Positions 1 to 37,981 of a stretch of DNA of 39,500 nucleotides are shown in pieces (position 1 is the stretch's first letter; each line of letters opens with the position of its first letter). The stretch is from contig RPFO01000310.1 of the NCBI GenBank assembly GCA_009746045.1, positions 2,862,445-2,901,944 on the forward strand, in the 5' to 3' direction. The notes under the pieces are model-generated. The model worked only from the letters and a program-made list of their open reading frames with translations. It ran no database searches and had not been told where the DNA came from. This DNA comes from Mesostigma viride (Eukaryota; Streptophyta; Mesostigmatophyceae; Mesostigmatales; Mesostigmataceae). A program made the position numbers and the translations under genes.

Positions 1-56
1 TGTGGCAGCAATGGGAGGCACGCTGGCTACTGAGCTCCCCCATATTTCCACCACCG

Positions 57-787
57 TCACCTCCACCTCCACCCTCCTCGACTCCATGTACCTCCACTGC
101 CGCCTCCACCTCCACCGCCGACATCAAAACCCAGCTCCACGACATCGACAAGCGCCTCCACGACCACGCCATCGCCATTGAGTGCCTGCAAAACACCGCA
201 GGCCTCACCGCCCAGGCGCGCGGTGAAGGACATCGCTGCCCAGCCGGCATCTGCTGGCCCGGCCAGCGATGCTCCTCCCACCCAGACCTGGGCGGACCTG
301 CTCAAGCACCACACCACCTCCACCACCTCCATCATCGCGGCACAGCTCAAGCAACAAGCCCTCGACCTCCGCGAAGAGGCCGACCGCACCCAGCGCAGCC
401 ACAATCGTCAAGCACTTCGACCAGCCGGCAGATGAGACCTCGGCGACTCTTCTCACGGCATTTTAGCGCGACATTCTTGCCCCCATGCAACCCACTGGTG
501 AGCTGCAGATGTCAGCTGCCCGCCTTCCCCGCGTGCGGGGTAAGGCTGGCCCAGCTCCCCTGCTCCTCACATGGGGGATAAGCCGCAAGAAGCTCTCGAG
601 GACTCGCTACACGCTGGACGACGACCTGACCCTGGCCCAGCAACAACGGCGACGCGAGCTATGGCCGACCTACCTCCAGCTCCGGCAGAGCGCAGGGGGG
701 AAACCGATATACTGGCGGGGGGACGTCATCCACGTCGACCACAAGCCCTGGCAGGCACCCCCTGCCACCCCAGCAACCCCAGTCTAG
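57..787 (+). pseudogene. L1-type LINE ORF1 remnant, frameshifted (copy 1)
   Basis: ORF1 proteins of L1-clade retrotransposons are RNA-binding chaperones with a coiled coil and an RRM/C-terminal domain. Here a coiled-coil-like stretch (IKTQLHDIDKRLHDHAIAIE, about 123-182) is followed in other frames by AQLKQQALDLREEADRTQRS and TIVKHFDQPADE. Then comes the characteristic end at about 500-787: VSAARLP-like, YTLDDDLTLAQQQRRRELWP, YWRGDVIHVDHKPW. At least one frameshift near 400 and a TAG near 465 break it. No endonuclease or reverse transcriptase is present in the window. The 5' part may continue left of the window. Confidence 0.65.
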
Positions 788-1352
788 GGAATATAGCAGT
801 AGTGTAGATTAGTAAGGCTTAGCCTACCACGTGGCCCACGCGCATGTGCGCCCATAATGGCCCCCATGGATGATGCCTAAGAATTTAGCCACGCCCTGCC
901 TATAATGGGACCCTCCATGGATGATGCATTAATAATTTAGCTCAGCTCCGCCTATGCAGAGAGTCATTCTTTGCTGAGAATTAATTAATTAATTAAAATC
1001 ATAGCTCCGTGGGGAGCATATGTAACACACAGCCCTGAGAAAGGGGCATCTATGGGTTTGTAATACAATCAGGGCGACAACCTGCAGGTGTAGGATGTAC
1101 GACTATCACCTGCTCTGGGTGCACTAGGTGCACCTGCACCTCCATGATGGTTCATGCCTCCTAAACAAGCACAGGCACCCAGGGGGGGCTTGAGGAGAGG
1201 GCCTAGAAGGCCTGCATGACATATGGGGTGGAAGGTATGTGGCTAGGCTATAGCTAGGGTACACATGGCCTCTCAGCAGGGAGTAACTCCCTGCATGGGC
1301 AAAGCATGACTCGAAATTGCTACGGCTATTGTAAGGGCGGGTGTGGGCCCAT
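788..1352 (+). other. Non-coding: LINE 3' region and AT-rich sequence
   Basis: Downstream of ORF1 copy 1 are two similar segments of about 60 bases (around 845 and 905, both with ccatggatgatgc) and an (AATT)n run near 980-998. I see no gene here. Confidence 0.5.
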
Positions 1353-1353
1353 C

Positions 1354-1401
1354 ACGTAGGCACTGAACGCAAAGGTTTTCACCTTTGCGGAGTGTCTGAT
1401 C
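1354..1401 (+). mobile_element. SINE-like element tail fragment, copy C
   Basis: This fragment has only the tail (ggcactgaacgcaaagg…gtgtctgatcagaa), with the same hairpin as copies A and B. It is 5'-truncated. Confidence 0.5.
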
Positions 1402-1663
1402 AGAATATACGCTTGGCTGATTTCGATAGTACCGGCTACGCCCCCTTCTAAAGAAGGATTCAGCCGTGTTCAGCCCGTCTCACGGTGCGAGACTGAACAA
1501 GTCTCGCGTGCAGACACGTGTGTAGTACTCCTACACACAGATCTCGAGTGATTTATCTAGTACCAAATCCGAAAGGCTTGCATCACTCCCCGGACAGGAG
1601 AACTTTTGCGGATGACTGTAGGTGTAAGTTGGCGATGCCATGGTAACCGGAGACGTCCGTCCT

Positions 1664-1798
1664 ATAGTCAGCAAAATTGGTGCGAGAGGTCCCCAGTTCG
1701 ATTCCGGTCGGATTCATTTGCAGATCGCGTTTTCCGCGTTTTCCGCGGCCCGGCACTGAACGCAAAGGTTTTCACCTTTGCGGAGTGTCTGATCAGAA
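1664..1798 (+). mobile_element. tRNA-derived SINE-like element, copy A
   Basis: The head resembles a shortened tRNA: an A-box-like tatagtcagc and a B box agttcgattcc in a T-arm context. TCCG/CGGA acceptor-like ends bracket it from about 1656. The tail carries a perfect hairpin, cgcaaaggt-ttt-cacctttgcg, ending gtgtctgatcagaa. The anticodon arm is largely missing, so it is not a functional tRNA. An identical copy occurs inverted at 2414-2547. Confidence 0.55.
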
Positions 1799-1847
1799 AA
1801 TGGCCACGTCACTAAGCTTTCTAGTCTACACTACTGCTATATATTCC

Positions 1848-2120
1848 CTAGGCTGGGGTGGCTGGGGTGGCTGGGGCGGCAGGGGTCGCCTGCCAGGGCT
1901 TGTGGGCGACGTAGATGTCCGCCCCCTTCCAGTAGACCGGCTTCTGCCCCGCCGTCTGCCGAAGCTGGAGGTAGGTCGGCCATAACTCCCGTCGCCGTTG
2001 TTGCTGCGTCAAGGTCAAGTCGTCATCCAGCGTGTAGGCGGTCCCCCCAAACCGCTTGCGACACTTGAGGAACTCCATCTTATCCGCCATGCTGAGAAGC
2101 CATGCCCTAGCCGGCCTTTG
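1848..2120 (-). pseudogene. L1-type LINE ORF1 3' fragment, inverted (copy 2)
   Basis: This fragment carries the same C-terminal block as copy 1 in opposite orientation: YTLDDDLTLTQQQRRRELWP, YWKGADIYVAHKPW, then an Ala/Pro/Thr tail. It is 5'-truncated, as LINE insertions usually are. The shared 3' untranslated stretch (tagggaatat… with cagtagtgtaga) also matches copy 1, so the two form an imperfect inverted repeat. Confidence 0.65.
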
Positions 2121-2413
2121 TATAGCCATGGTGATCTTCCACCCCATGCCAGGCCCCCCTTGAGCTCTGGAAGGTCATGGTGGTGCAGACGTGCCTTTGT
2201 GCACCTAGAGCAGGTGTAGTTTACATCCTACCCTTGCAGGAAGTAGCCCAGAATGTATTAAAAGCCATATCAAGGAGACAACCAGCGCAGGCTAGAAATC
2301 GGGAGAATCCGGACCATGGTAGCTCGAGCCTGCCGTTATCTTGTCCGCGTGTTCGAGTCGTTCAGGATGATGAAGATGAATGGTGATGGAAATGTGTATC
2401 CTTGCTAGCCATA

Positions 2414-2547
2414 TTCTGATCAGACACTCCGCAAAGGTGAAAACCTTTGCGTTCAGTGCCGGGCCGCGGAAAACGCGGAAAACGCGATCTGCAAATGAAT
2501 CCGACCGGAATCGAACTGGGGACCTCTCGCACCAATTTTGCTGACTA
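2414..2547 (-). mobile_element. tRNA-derived SINE-like element, copy B (inverted)
   Basis: This is the reverse complement of copy A over about 130 bases, with no difference that I can see, including the B box and the tail hairpin. Such identity suggests a recent insertion or gene conversion between the two arms. Confidence 0.55.
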
Positions 2548-2548
2548 G

Positions 2549-3446
2549 CCATATGCCCCTTCTCACCTGGGGATATGTGCTACATGTACCGTCCCAACGG
2601 AGTCATGTTCCTAATTAATTATTAATTACTTAATTACTTACTTACTTAATTAATTAATTAATTAATTAATGACAGGCATGACGTGCATGGGATCAATCCT
2701 CAAACGTGGTTCTGAAGGCAGGCATGCGTGCAGCAAGTGCCAATCGAAAAGGTTCGATCACAGTGCTTGGTCAGTTTTGCAGGCTAGTTCAGCGCCCATA
2801 TAAACAATGCATGCCTAGCCGCTGCAGCCGCTTACTCCCCCCTGTACACATGCACCCTGGAGTGGGCCCAAAGCACAGCACCATGCATGCGAACCATCTG
2901 AAGAGAATTAATTAATTAATTAATAGACACGTGACTGCGTCACGTGAGCATAAGTCCTCAGTCTGAAGAGAAAAAGCCCCCTAAACCAGCTAGGCAGCGA
3001 TGATACTACAAGGTAATGTTGCATCAACGTAGTTGCAAAGTCAACGACACTTCCTCATTTTGAGACTATTATAAACATCAGTAGCCCATGAGTGGCCCAT
3101 CAATGGATGACCAGTTGACCACCGGCGCCTATGGATGGGCACCTATGGCCAACGGGCTGGCTTATCCAATGCGTGCTTCCCTATGAAGGGATGCGACTGA
3201 ATCGATGACTTTGCCCATGCATGGCCCACTCATGACATATATCCGGGGTCAGCTGCTGGTAGGCCATCATTCTGTGGCACAACACCAGCTATCCTTGGCC
3301 CAGCTCTCCTGATTAATTGACAAAAGCGCGCGACTGTGCGTGCTGTAGCTATCCTTGGCCCAGCAGTGTCCCACTGGTGGCCTATCGGAAGCCTATCAAT
3401 GGCTTATTGGTGGCCTGTCAGTGCCCTGTCCTTGGTTCGTACTTCG
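2549..3446. other. Non-coding: AATT runs and degenerate repeats
   Basis: The stretch contains (TTAA/AATT)n runs at about 2610-2670 and 2907-2922. From 3080 there are degenerate short repeats around gtggcccatc, tccttggcccagc and gctgctggtaggcc. Apart from candidate exon 20 next to it, I see no gene. Confidence 0.5.
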
Positions 3447-3548
3447 TCAGTGGCCCAGCTGTAGGCTTTGGGCCTTGCTTCCGTACAAATCCACCAAGAC
3501 ATTGTGCAGATGCTGGTAGGCCGTGCGGCATTGGCTGCGGGTCGGCTC
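3447..3548 (-). CDS. Candidate terminal exon 20 of the Ipi1/TEX10 homologue
   Basis: This is a phase-0 open segment of 33 codons ending in TGA, containing YQHLHNVLVDLYGSKAQSL. It would end a 1080-residue protein. The acceptor (catcgatgag) has a poor pyrimidine tract and I recognise no family motif. The segment lies in a region of degenerate repeats, so it may not be coding. Confidence 0.3.
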   Translation of the reverse strand, partial: EPTRSQCRTAYQHLHNVLVDLYGSKAQSLQLGH

Positions 3549-4577
3549 CTCATCGATGCTGATCGCCGTAACCATGTCCTGGTGTGCGCAGGCCATCACA
3601 CCAGGCCATCACAGCAACGCATTTGAGTGAGGTGAACAGGCATGCAAATGCGTTCAGCAGAACTTATGGAGGGCACGCACTAGCTTCCTGTGTAGTGCAC
3701 TGCCAAGCAGTGTCATTAGTCAGGCAATAGCATAGCGCCTGCACGACTCATACTCAAAGAAGCAACGGCTACCACCGGGCAGGAAGGCCTCAGGCCACTA
3801 AACCCTTTGTGCAGTGCCAGTGAAGTGCCAATCGAGGTATCATTAATCAACACCATTTCCATCCCATTAATTTTTTATTTAATTTACGCGTAGACTGAGT
3901 CAGTGGGATGGAAATGGGCAACAGATCATGCAGAGGTCCGACGTGCTGTGTGCTATAGTAGCCCCCCACCCACAGTCTGCAGTGCATTGCCAATGAAGCA
4001 GTGCCATGTGAGACGTCAGGTGGCCAGAGTGCTACAGTACCACCACAAGGGTAGTACTGGAGTATAAGATACTGAATTATAAAAAATATATATGAGATAC
4101 CTAGATGATTGCCAGAAGAATAGCATATTGCACTTGGGAGCTGGCGGTAAGTGATCCATGTGGTGTGTACGAGTGGAGCTAATGATACCTAGATGATTGT
4201 CTCAGTAGGATATAAACCCACACCTTGTCACTAGGAAACTTTCTGGTAAGTGATACATTCAAAAAAAAAAAAGAAACACGTGGGTAACCTTTGCTTCAAT
4301 GCCAATCTTACTCACAGTGGCCATACCTAAGCGGCCCATGAGAAAGCTGGGCACTTAACCTCATTCACGGATCAGGAGGCCCGTATAGTATAAATGGCCA
4401 TATCTGCGCGCCCCCATGGGAGACCAAGCATGTGCACACTTACCCCTCTGACGTCGTTTTAAAGGTTTAATCCATAATCAAGCCGCACGCCTTCCTGTTA
4501 TGCACCCATTTTCACCCCTAGCCAAACTGAGGGTATGAAAGCATACACTCTTCCATACATTTGCAGTCAAAGCTTAC
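3549..4577. other. Intron 19 or 3' flank of the Ipi1/TEX10 gene
   Basis: I see no coding signal. The sequence is mildly AT-rich, with two short similar segments (atacctagatgattg at about 4098 and 4186) and a poly-A run near 4261. Confidence 0.4.
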
Positions 4578-32003
<27,426 letters not shown>

Positions 32004-32679
32004 CCTGATGTAAACAGCCTTACGTCCAAAATGTCCTCTATATATCTGCCATTCAAACTGCAATTACATGGGTTTCCGGTTTAACGGTGGGCGCATTGGG
32101 GGCTCCCATAGCCGCAAGTCGCAATTTCTATTGCAGAAACCTGGCGGAAATGTTAATTCTTCCTCCGCCCTCCACACGGCGCCGGCTGACGGTAAACTGT
32201 TTACGAACTCTGTCTTGCCACAGAAGGCGGCTATTGATTGGCTCGCCAATTCTCTGGTTCGTACGCCGTCATTGACTTACGCACGCCGGGCATTTGGGCA
32301 TAGTAGAGTGCCAGTGCGAGGTTTTGAGTTGCTCAGTCCGTAAGAGTTACCCGCGCTTTCTAACTAGGCGGCGACTCGACATGGACAGATATGACAGATA
32401 CAGCCAGCCGCAGCTGGAAGGCAACTTGGGATCTCCGTATTCCTGTCTTTGCCACCGATGTGTGGGCGGTTCCGCTTACGGCACTGTAGATAGCAGCTGA
32501 TGGGAACATGCAGAAAACTTAGGACCGCTAGCCCCTGCGCGGGTTTGAACTGGGGACTTCCTTTTGCCACCGATGTCACTTCGCCGTATACAGTACTGTA
32601 GTGATATCAAGCACTTGCACTGCGAGACTGGGACTCTGGGAGTGGGACACCGGACAGTACTTGCCAGTACAGTAACATA
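32004..32679. promoter_or_regulatory. Divergent intergenic region, proximal to the Ipi1/TEX10 start
   Basis: This holds the 5' flank of the minus-strand gene. No clear TATA box is seen. A short direct repeat (tttgccaccgatgt) occurs at 32449 and 32564. A tRNA T-arm-like segment lies at 32533-32556. The promoter assignment is by position only. Confidence 0.4.
32510..32570 (-). mobile_element. tRNA-like fragment (tentative SINE remnant)
   Basis: The minus strand shows gtccccagttcaaacccgcg, a B-box/T-arm-like segment that shares gtccccagttc with the SINE copies at the left edge. No full tRNA fold is seen. Confidence 0.3.
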
Positions 32680-33392
32680 CACCGCCCGCATTGGTAGTTT
32701 CAATTCAGTTTAGCCAAAAGGCCCTTCGGAATTAGACATTAGCGTTTTATTGGTTGAAAGTGCTACTGTGTCCGCCCAATTAATTAATTATTAGTTTGTT
32801 TGTTTGGTTACCGAACAACCGTTGAACTGGCTGCGAAATTTAATAATTCGTTGTTTGTTGACTTTGTTCTGTATAACCCAGCCGGATGCACTGCTCTTAC
32901 GGCTAGGAAAAGCACATTTTTCAGCCAGAGATTTAATATTTATTTGTTTGTTGGCGAGAAAGCTGCACACATGACAGGAAAATAATATTTATCAGGCGGA
33001 GCCAATTTTCGGAAGAACCGTTAGGTTCGCCAGAATTGGCGAAGCTTATAAGGCCGTACACGTGAGAAAACATAGGAATAGGGGATGAAAATCCGTCAAT
33101 CCATCCATCCATACATACATCCATCCATCCATCCACCGAATTTGTCCCGAATTTGCAAGCATAAGGGTGAGGTTCTTCCGAAAATTGGCTCCGCCGTAGA
33201 GTTTCAACGGGCAAGTTGCAAACACGCACGTTACTTGATTTACAACTTCTTTGTTTGTTTGGCAGCCCGAAAACAGACAGACGAGCACACTCGTGAATTA
33301 ATTATTTACAAATTGTTTGTTTTATTTAGCACTTTCAGGTGGCGAACTAAAATAATTAATATTTATAATTAAAAGTACCAATGCGGGCGGTG
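32680..33392. mobile_element. 713-bp TA-flanked inverted-repeat element (MITE-like)
   Basis: The ends are perfect 17-base inverted repeats, caccgcccgcattggta and its complement, flanked on each side by TA. This resembles a TA target duplication of Tc1/mariner-type elements. Internally there is a second perfect 25-base inverted pair (32995-33019 and 33171-33195, ggcggagccaattttcggaa and on) and a CATC/CATA microsatellite. No transposase is encoded, so it is non-autonomous. Confidence 0.6.
33099..33136. repeat. (CATC)n microsatellite
   Basis: About nine tetranucleotide units with catacatac interruptions, inside the inverted-repeat element. Confidence 0.85.
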
Positions 33393-33789
33393 TAGTTAGT
33401 TCATAATGGGCGTTACGCGGCCTATTCAAGAATGATTAATATATAAGAATGATTAATAACTCGATACTCGATAGGTCGTTACGGCCTATGGGATGCGCCG
33501 TAATCTTTACTGCGCTTATTTACTTAGCTGCTATTGTTTGTGTATAAGTTATTACCCACGAGCATATTGAAGACGGCTCGCACCAGGATAAGAGCAACAG
33601 GGAGCAATGGCTTTCTCTAGCTAACGGTTTTCAACGTCGATGAATGGTTGGTTTTACATCTGTAGTGTGAGCTGAGTGCTCTGTGGCTTTTTTAGCGTGA
33701 CAGCTTTTCATAGCATGGAGGCCTGATCTTCGTATTTTCCTGGTATAAAAATGCGACTCGGGGCGACCGCAGGCATTGGCACGGGGGCC
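33393..33789 (+). promoter_or_regulatory. 5' flank of the FHA gene
   Basis: This AT-rich stretch has short repeats (aagaatgattaatatataag near 33428) and an inverted motif, ggcgttacgcggcctat versus gtcgttacggcctatggg. Promoter role by position only. Confidence 0.4.
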
Positions 33790-35560
33790 ATGGCGCCCAA
33801 AAGGATGCCTATCGACAATGTTAAACCTCCGCAATTGCCAAGCGCCGAACCAATTGAGGAGTTTGAGGGCGACCCTAAGTGCGGTTTTGCAAAGCTGCAG
33901 TTTGAAGATGCTGAGTTTTACGTCCGCAAGTACGCGGTAACAATTGGCGGCAATTGGAAGGGCACGCCAGCTGTGGATTTTGACCTTGGGCGTCAGCCGC
34001 AGGTATCCCGCTTGCACGCTTGCATTTTTTTCAACTTCGCCTCCCGGCAGTTCGAGATAGAAGCCCTGGGCAAGAATGGCGTGCGGGTTAATTTTGGCAG
34101 AAAGTTTCGGCTGGGCGAGCCGCCCGTCCCGCTGGCTACCGCGGACGCGATCACTATGGGCGGCCTGACCGGCTATTTCCTCCTCCCCACCGAAGCCGAG
34201 ATCAAGCTGGAACGGACCAAGTGCCGCCAGCTCTCGGTAGCTGCCAAGAACAAATTCTTTGCCCCCGGAGAGATGGATTCGCCCCTCGGCGTGCCCAACG
34301 GCGACGACCTCATCGACCCGCCAATGGGCGCGGGGGAGGGCCATGACGGCACGCCGCCGCCCCAGCACTACGACCAGTACCCTAACGGCGAGGGTTACGC
34401 ACCACAGGCCGTGTTACCCCACGACACCCACACGTCCCGAATCGATCTAAGCCTCTCGCTGCCCAATTATGGCCATGGGCGTGACATCCACATGCACGGC
34501 CCCCCTGTGGGACCCGGACGCTCTGACGTAGACCCCCTGGAGTTCCTGGACTCGCTGGGCATCCCTGGCAACCACCCTACGGCGTTGGCGCCACCCCCTT
34601 TGCCCCAGGCGCTCGCAGCGCCCCCCAGGAAACGGGGCCGGGGGGCCTCGTCCATGCACCGACAGCACGGGACTGGGCGGGGGGTGGGGCGCCCCCCCGC
34701 GTCCACGGCCATCCCCCATGACCAACCCCTACCCCGACAGCTACCCCTTCGCACCCCCTCGGCGCCCACGCACGACTACTACGAGCCGTCACGGCACCAC
34801 CATGGTGCCGGCGCCCCACCCGGGGGTCCTCCGCAGCGGGGCCTCAAACGGCCCCTATCGGCACGGGATGACGACGAGGACGACATGGAGGGGCCCCTGC
34901 CAGGGGCCCCGATCGACGACACGACCCTGCGGGCGGAGCTGCGCAAGATGTACGACGGGCAGTACGGCCTGCAGCCGCCACCTGGGCACGGGCAGCCCGG
35001 CCGGCCAGTGCGCCAGCAGCAGCAGCAACAGCATGGGGGACCGGACCGTGGGTATGGCGCCCGTCACCACGCGCCGCTGCATCACCAGCCGCCACCGCCA
35101 GCGGCGCAGCACCACATTCTGCCACATCAGCAGTACCGCCAGCCCCGCGCGCAGCCGCTGCCATTGCAGCCGCAGCCGCAGCCTCGTATTGCCAGGCAGC
35201 AGGGCCACCGGATGGCCGCGTCCCAGCCGGAGGTGCATCACCAGCCACGGCAGCCGGTCATGGGGAAGGGGTACCAGCGGGGGGGGCCTGTGGCGGGGGA
35301 TGGGTATGAGCATGACTTGATGGGGAATGGACGGGGCCGGGGTGAGCATGATGAGGAGCCATGGGACGGTCCGGCCGTGATGCGGGACGGCGCGATGATG
35401 GCCGGGGAGGAGTATGGGGGGGAGGAGCGCGGGCGGGGTGTCCACGATCATCATGGGGCGGCCTGGCAACCACCTGTCATGGCCGGCGAGAGGGTGGGCC
35501 GTGGGCGCGGGCGGGGGCGGGGGCGGGGGCGGGGGCGCGGGCGTGGCAGCGCTGATGCAG
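33790..35560 (+). CDS. FHA-domain nuclear protein (FHA2/Fhl1 type), exon 1
   Basis: The FHA domain covers about residues 33-133: FAKLQFEDAEFYVRKYAVTI, the SRLH motif (73-76), then LGKNG (93-97) and GYFLLP. It closely resembles plant FHA2 and the FHA domains of yeast Fhl1 and animal FOXK; such domains bind phosphothreonine peptides in the nucleus. The start at 33790 was chosen for its good context (gggccATGg) and the MAPKRMP opening; an in-frame ATG 39 bases upstream is possible. After the FHA domain come about 450 residues of Pro/His/Gln/Gly-rich sequence, an acidic patch (DDDEDDMEG), a run of six Gln, and a C-terminal (RG)n tract. No forkhead domain is seen. The frame would stop at 35607, but GATGCAG|gtgcgt at 35560 is a good donor in phase 1. 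The usual Arg after the first FHA Gly is replaced by Gly (residue 54). Confidence 0.88.
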
Positions 35561-35995
35561 GTGCGTGTCTCCAAGTCTCTTGTCGTAAATTGGATGTCGA
35601 TCCCTAAGCCTGCTTTTCTAGTCCGGTTTCCCCAGCCAGCGCATTCCGACACAACTTTACCATCCCAATGCCCAAGCCTGGTTTGTAGTCCGGTTCTTTT
35701 TACCATGGTATCAAATCCTGACACGAGCATATCGCCCCAAGCGTGGTCTGTGCGTTGGTTTCCTCGACCGCCTTACTAAATCCCGACATTCTTCTACCGT
35801 CCGTCCCAAGCCTGGCGTCTAGTCCGCCTGGCGTCTAGTTGGTTTCCTCGACCATGTCAGCAAAGCCCTACACAATTCTTCTGCCCCATTTATTTATGCC
35901 GTGAAGCGATGCACACGTCACATCCCATCACGTGCCAAATATTAATTCCATCATCCCGATAGGATCCTGCCAGGAAGACTCGATGGGTATGCTAG
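35561..35995. repeat. Degenerate 80-90 bp repeats at the start of FHA intron 1
   Basis: Three or four diverged copies around aagcctggtttgtagtccgg, followed by tttcctcgacc-like sequence, lie between 35600 and 35860. Confidence 0.55.
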
Positions 35996-36301
35996 CTACC
36001 GGCTTCCTATTGATTGTACATAGCTACTGGCTTCCTATTGATTGTACATAGCTACAGGCTTCCTATTGATTGTACATAGCTACCGCCTTCCTATTGATTG
36101 TACATAGCTACCGGCTTCCTATTGATTGTACACAGCTACCGCCTTCCTATTGATTGTACATAGCTACCGGCTTCCTATTGATTGTACACAGCTACCGGCT
36201 TCCTATTGATGGTACACAGCTACCGGCTTCCTATTGATTGTACATAGCTACCGGCTTCCTATTGATGGTACATAGCTACCAGCTTCCTATTGATTGTACA
36301 T
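35996..36301. repeat. 28-bp minisatellite, 11 copies (FHA intron 1)
   Basis: The unit is ctaccggcttcctattgatt plus gtacatag, with cgg/cgc/tgg and tag/cag variants. Confidence 0.95.
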
Positions 36302-36596
36302 GCTGAAAGTGCAAGGCAGCCTCAGTGGGGTGCACCGCGCGCTGCTTTGAGTATGATGGCGGTGGGCTGGGCGGGGCAAGGGTTCCGCTGCTCAATGATT
36401 CCAATGGTTGCGATGGGTATCACTAGAATTCTATCACGGGATTGGTGGCAGATTTTCATGGCGGCAGGGGATTCTTTATTCGGACGATGCCCAGACAATA
36501 GCCCAGCATTAATTGGAAAAGCATGTTAGCGGAGAATGGAGGCAAATTCTCCAATAAGCAGCACTGGAACTCCACGGAGGCAAATGTGAGCTGGTA

Positions 36597-37617
36597 GAAG
36601 TGCTACCCATATGGTCGCTGCCTGTACTACTGGTTTATGGTATAGGTAGTAGAGGTCATGGTTGAGCGAATAGAAGTGCTACCCATATGGTTGCTGCCTG
36701 TACTACTAGTTTATGGTATAGGTAGTAGAGGTCATGGTTGAGCGAATAGAAGTGCTACCCATGTTGTTGCTGCCTGTACTACTGGTTTATGGTATAGGTA
36801 GTAGAGGTCATGGTTGAGCGAATAGAAGTGCTACCCATATGGTCGCTGCCTGTACTACTAGTTTATGGTATAGGTAGTAGAGGTCATGGTTGAGCGAATA
36901 GAAGTGCTACCCATGTTGTTGCTGCCTGTACTACTAGTTTATGGTATAGGTAGTAGAGGTCATGGTTGAGCGAATAGAAGTGCTACCCATATGGTCGCTG
37001 CCTGTACTACTAGTTTATGGTATAGGTAGTAGAGGTCATGGTTGAGCGAATAGAAGTGCTACCCATATGGTAGCTGCCTGTACTACTGGTTTATGGTATA
37101 GGTAGTAGAGGTCATGGTTGAGCGAATAGAAGTGCTACCCATGTTGTTGCTGCCTGTACTACTAGTTTATGGTATAGGTAGTAGAGGTCATGGTTGAGCG
37201 AATAGAAGTGCTACCCATGTGGTAGCTGCCTGTACTTCTAGTTTATGGTATAGGTAGTAGAGGTCATGGTTGAGCGAATAGAAGTGCTACCCATATGGTC
37301 GCTGCCTGTACTACTAGTTTATGGTATAGGTAGTAGAGGTCATGGTTGAGCGAATAGAAGTGCTACCCATATGGTCGCTGCCTGTACTACTAGTTTATGG
37401 TATAGGTTGTAGAGGTTATGGTTGAGCGAATAGAAGTGCTACCCATGTGGTTGCTGCCTGTACTACTAGTTTATGGTATAGGTAGTAGAGGTCATGGTTG
37501 AGCGAATAGAAGTGCTACCCATATGGTTGCTGCCTGCACTACTGGTTTATGGTATAGGTAGTAGAGGTCATGGTTGAGCGAATAGAAGTGCTACCCATGT
37601 GGTTGCTGCCTGTACTA
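36597..37617. repeat. 76-bp satellite, about 13.5 copies (FHA intron 1)
   Basis: The unit starts gaagtgctacccatatggtc and includes ctgcctgtactactagttta and ggtagtagaggtcatggttg. Spacing is exactly 76 at the first positions checked. Variants are atatggtc/atgttgtt/atgtggtt and tag/tgg. Confidence 0.95.
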
Positions 37618-37898
37618 CTTGTATGTGTGTAGTTACATGCCAATGCGATTAGATCTTGCCCGCCCATATTATTCTTATCCTTTGAATAAGACATTTGTCT
37701 GATGCCGGTTGGGACCTGTTGTCCCTGAAGCACTTACAGGGCATATGTTAGTGTTCCTATCCTTGTCATTATGGACGAGGTAATGATATATGTTTACCAG
37801 TAACGACAAAGATAAGGACATGAACTTGACATGTTACATTATTGGTATTGTTTCCCCGTTGCTTCATGGTTGAACGTGGCAAAATGATGGGCGCGCAG

Positions 37899-37981
37899 GC
37901 CGGCCACCGCCTCGCCTGTTCTCTGAGGAGCAAGTGCGCGAGAAGATCATCTCCATCCTGCACTCCCTGGAGTACAGCCGG
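37899..37981 (+). CDS. FHA-domain protein, exon 2 (candidate)
   Basis: The acceptor is ggcgcgcag and the donor AGCCGG|gtagga. In the phase set by exon 1 it encodes about residues 591-618: PPPRLFSEEQVREKIISILH and then SLEYSR. This is a charged amphipathic helix, compositionally unlike the surrounding repeats. It lies 2.3 kb downstream of exon 1, past the 28-bp and 76-bp satellites. Confidence 0.7.

Noticed and set aside
1656-1712. Functional tRNA gene
   Set aside because: The B box and acceptor-like ends are present, but most of the anticodon arm is missing. It is better explained as a SINE head.
35561-35607. Natural stop of the FHA protein at 35607
   Set aside because: The last 15 codons after the good donor at 35560 lose the RG-rich composition, and a phase-matched exon follows at 37899. 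It remains possible as an intron-retained end.
34718-35730. Overlapping frames of 200-291 codons opposite or within the FHA exon
   Set aside because: They are GC-rich shadows of the FHA coding frame, with no recognisable domain.
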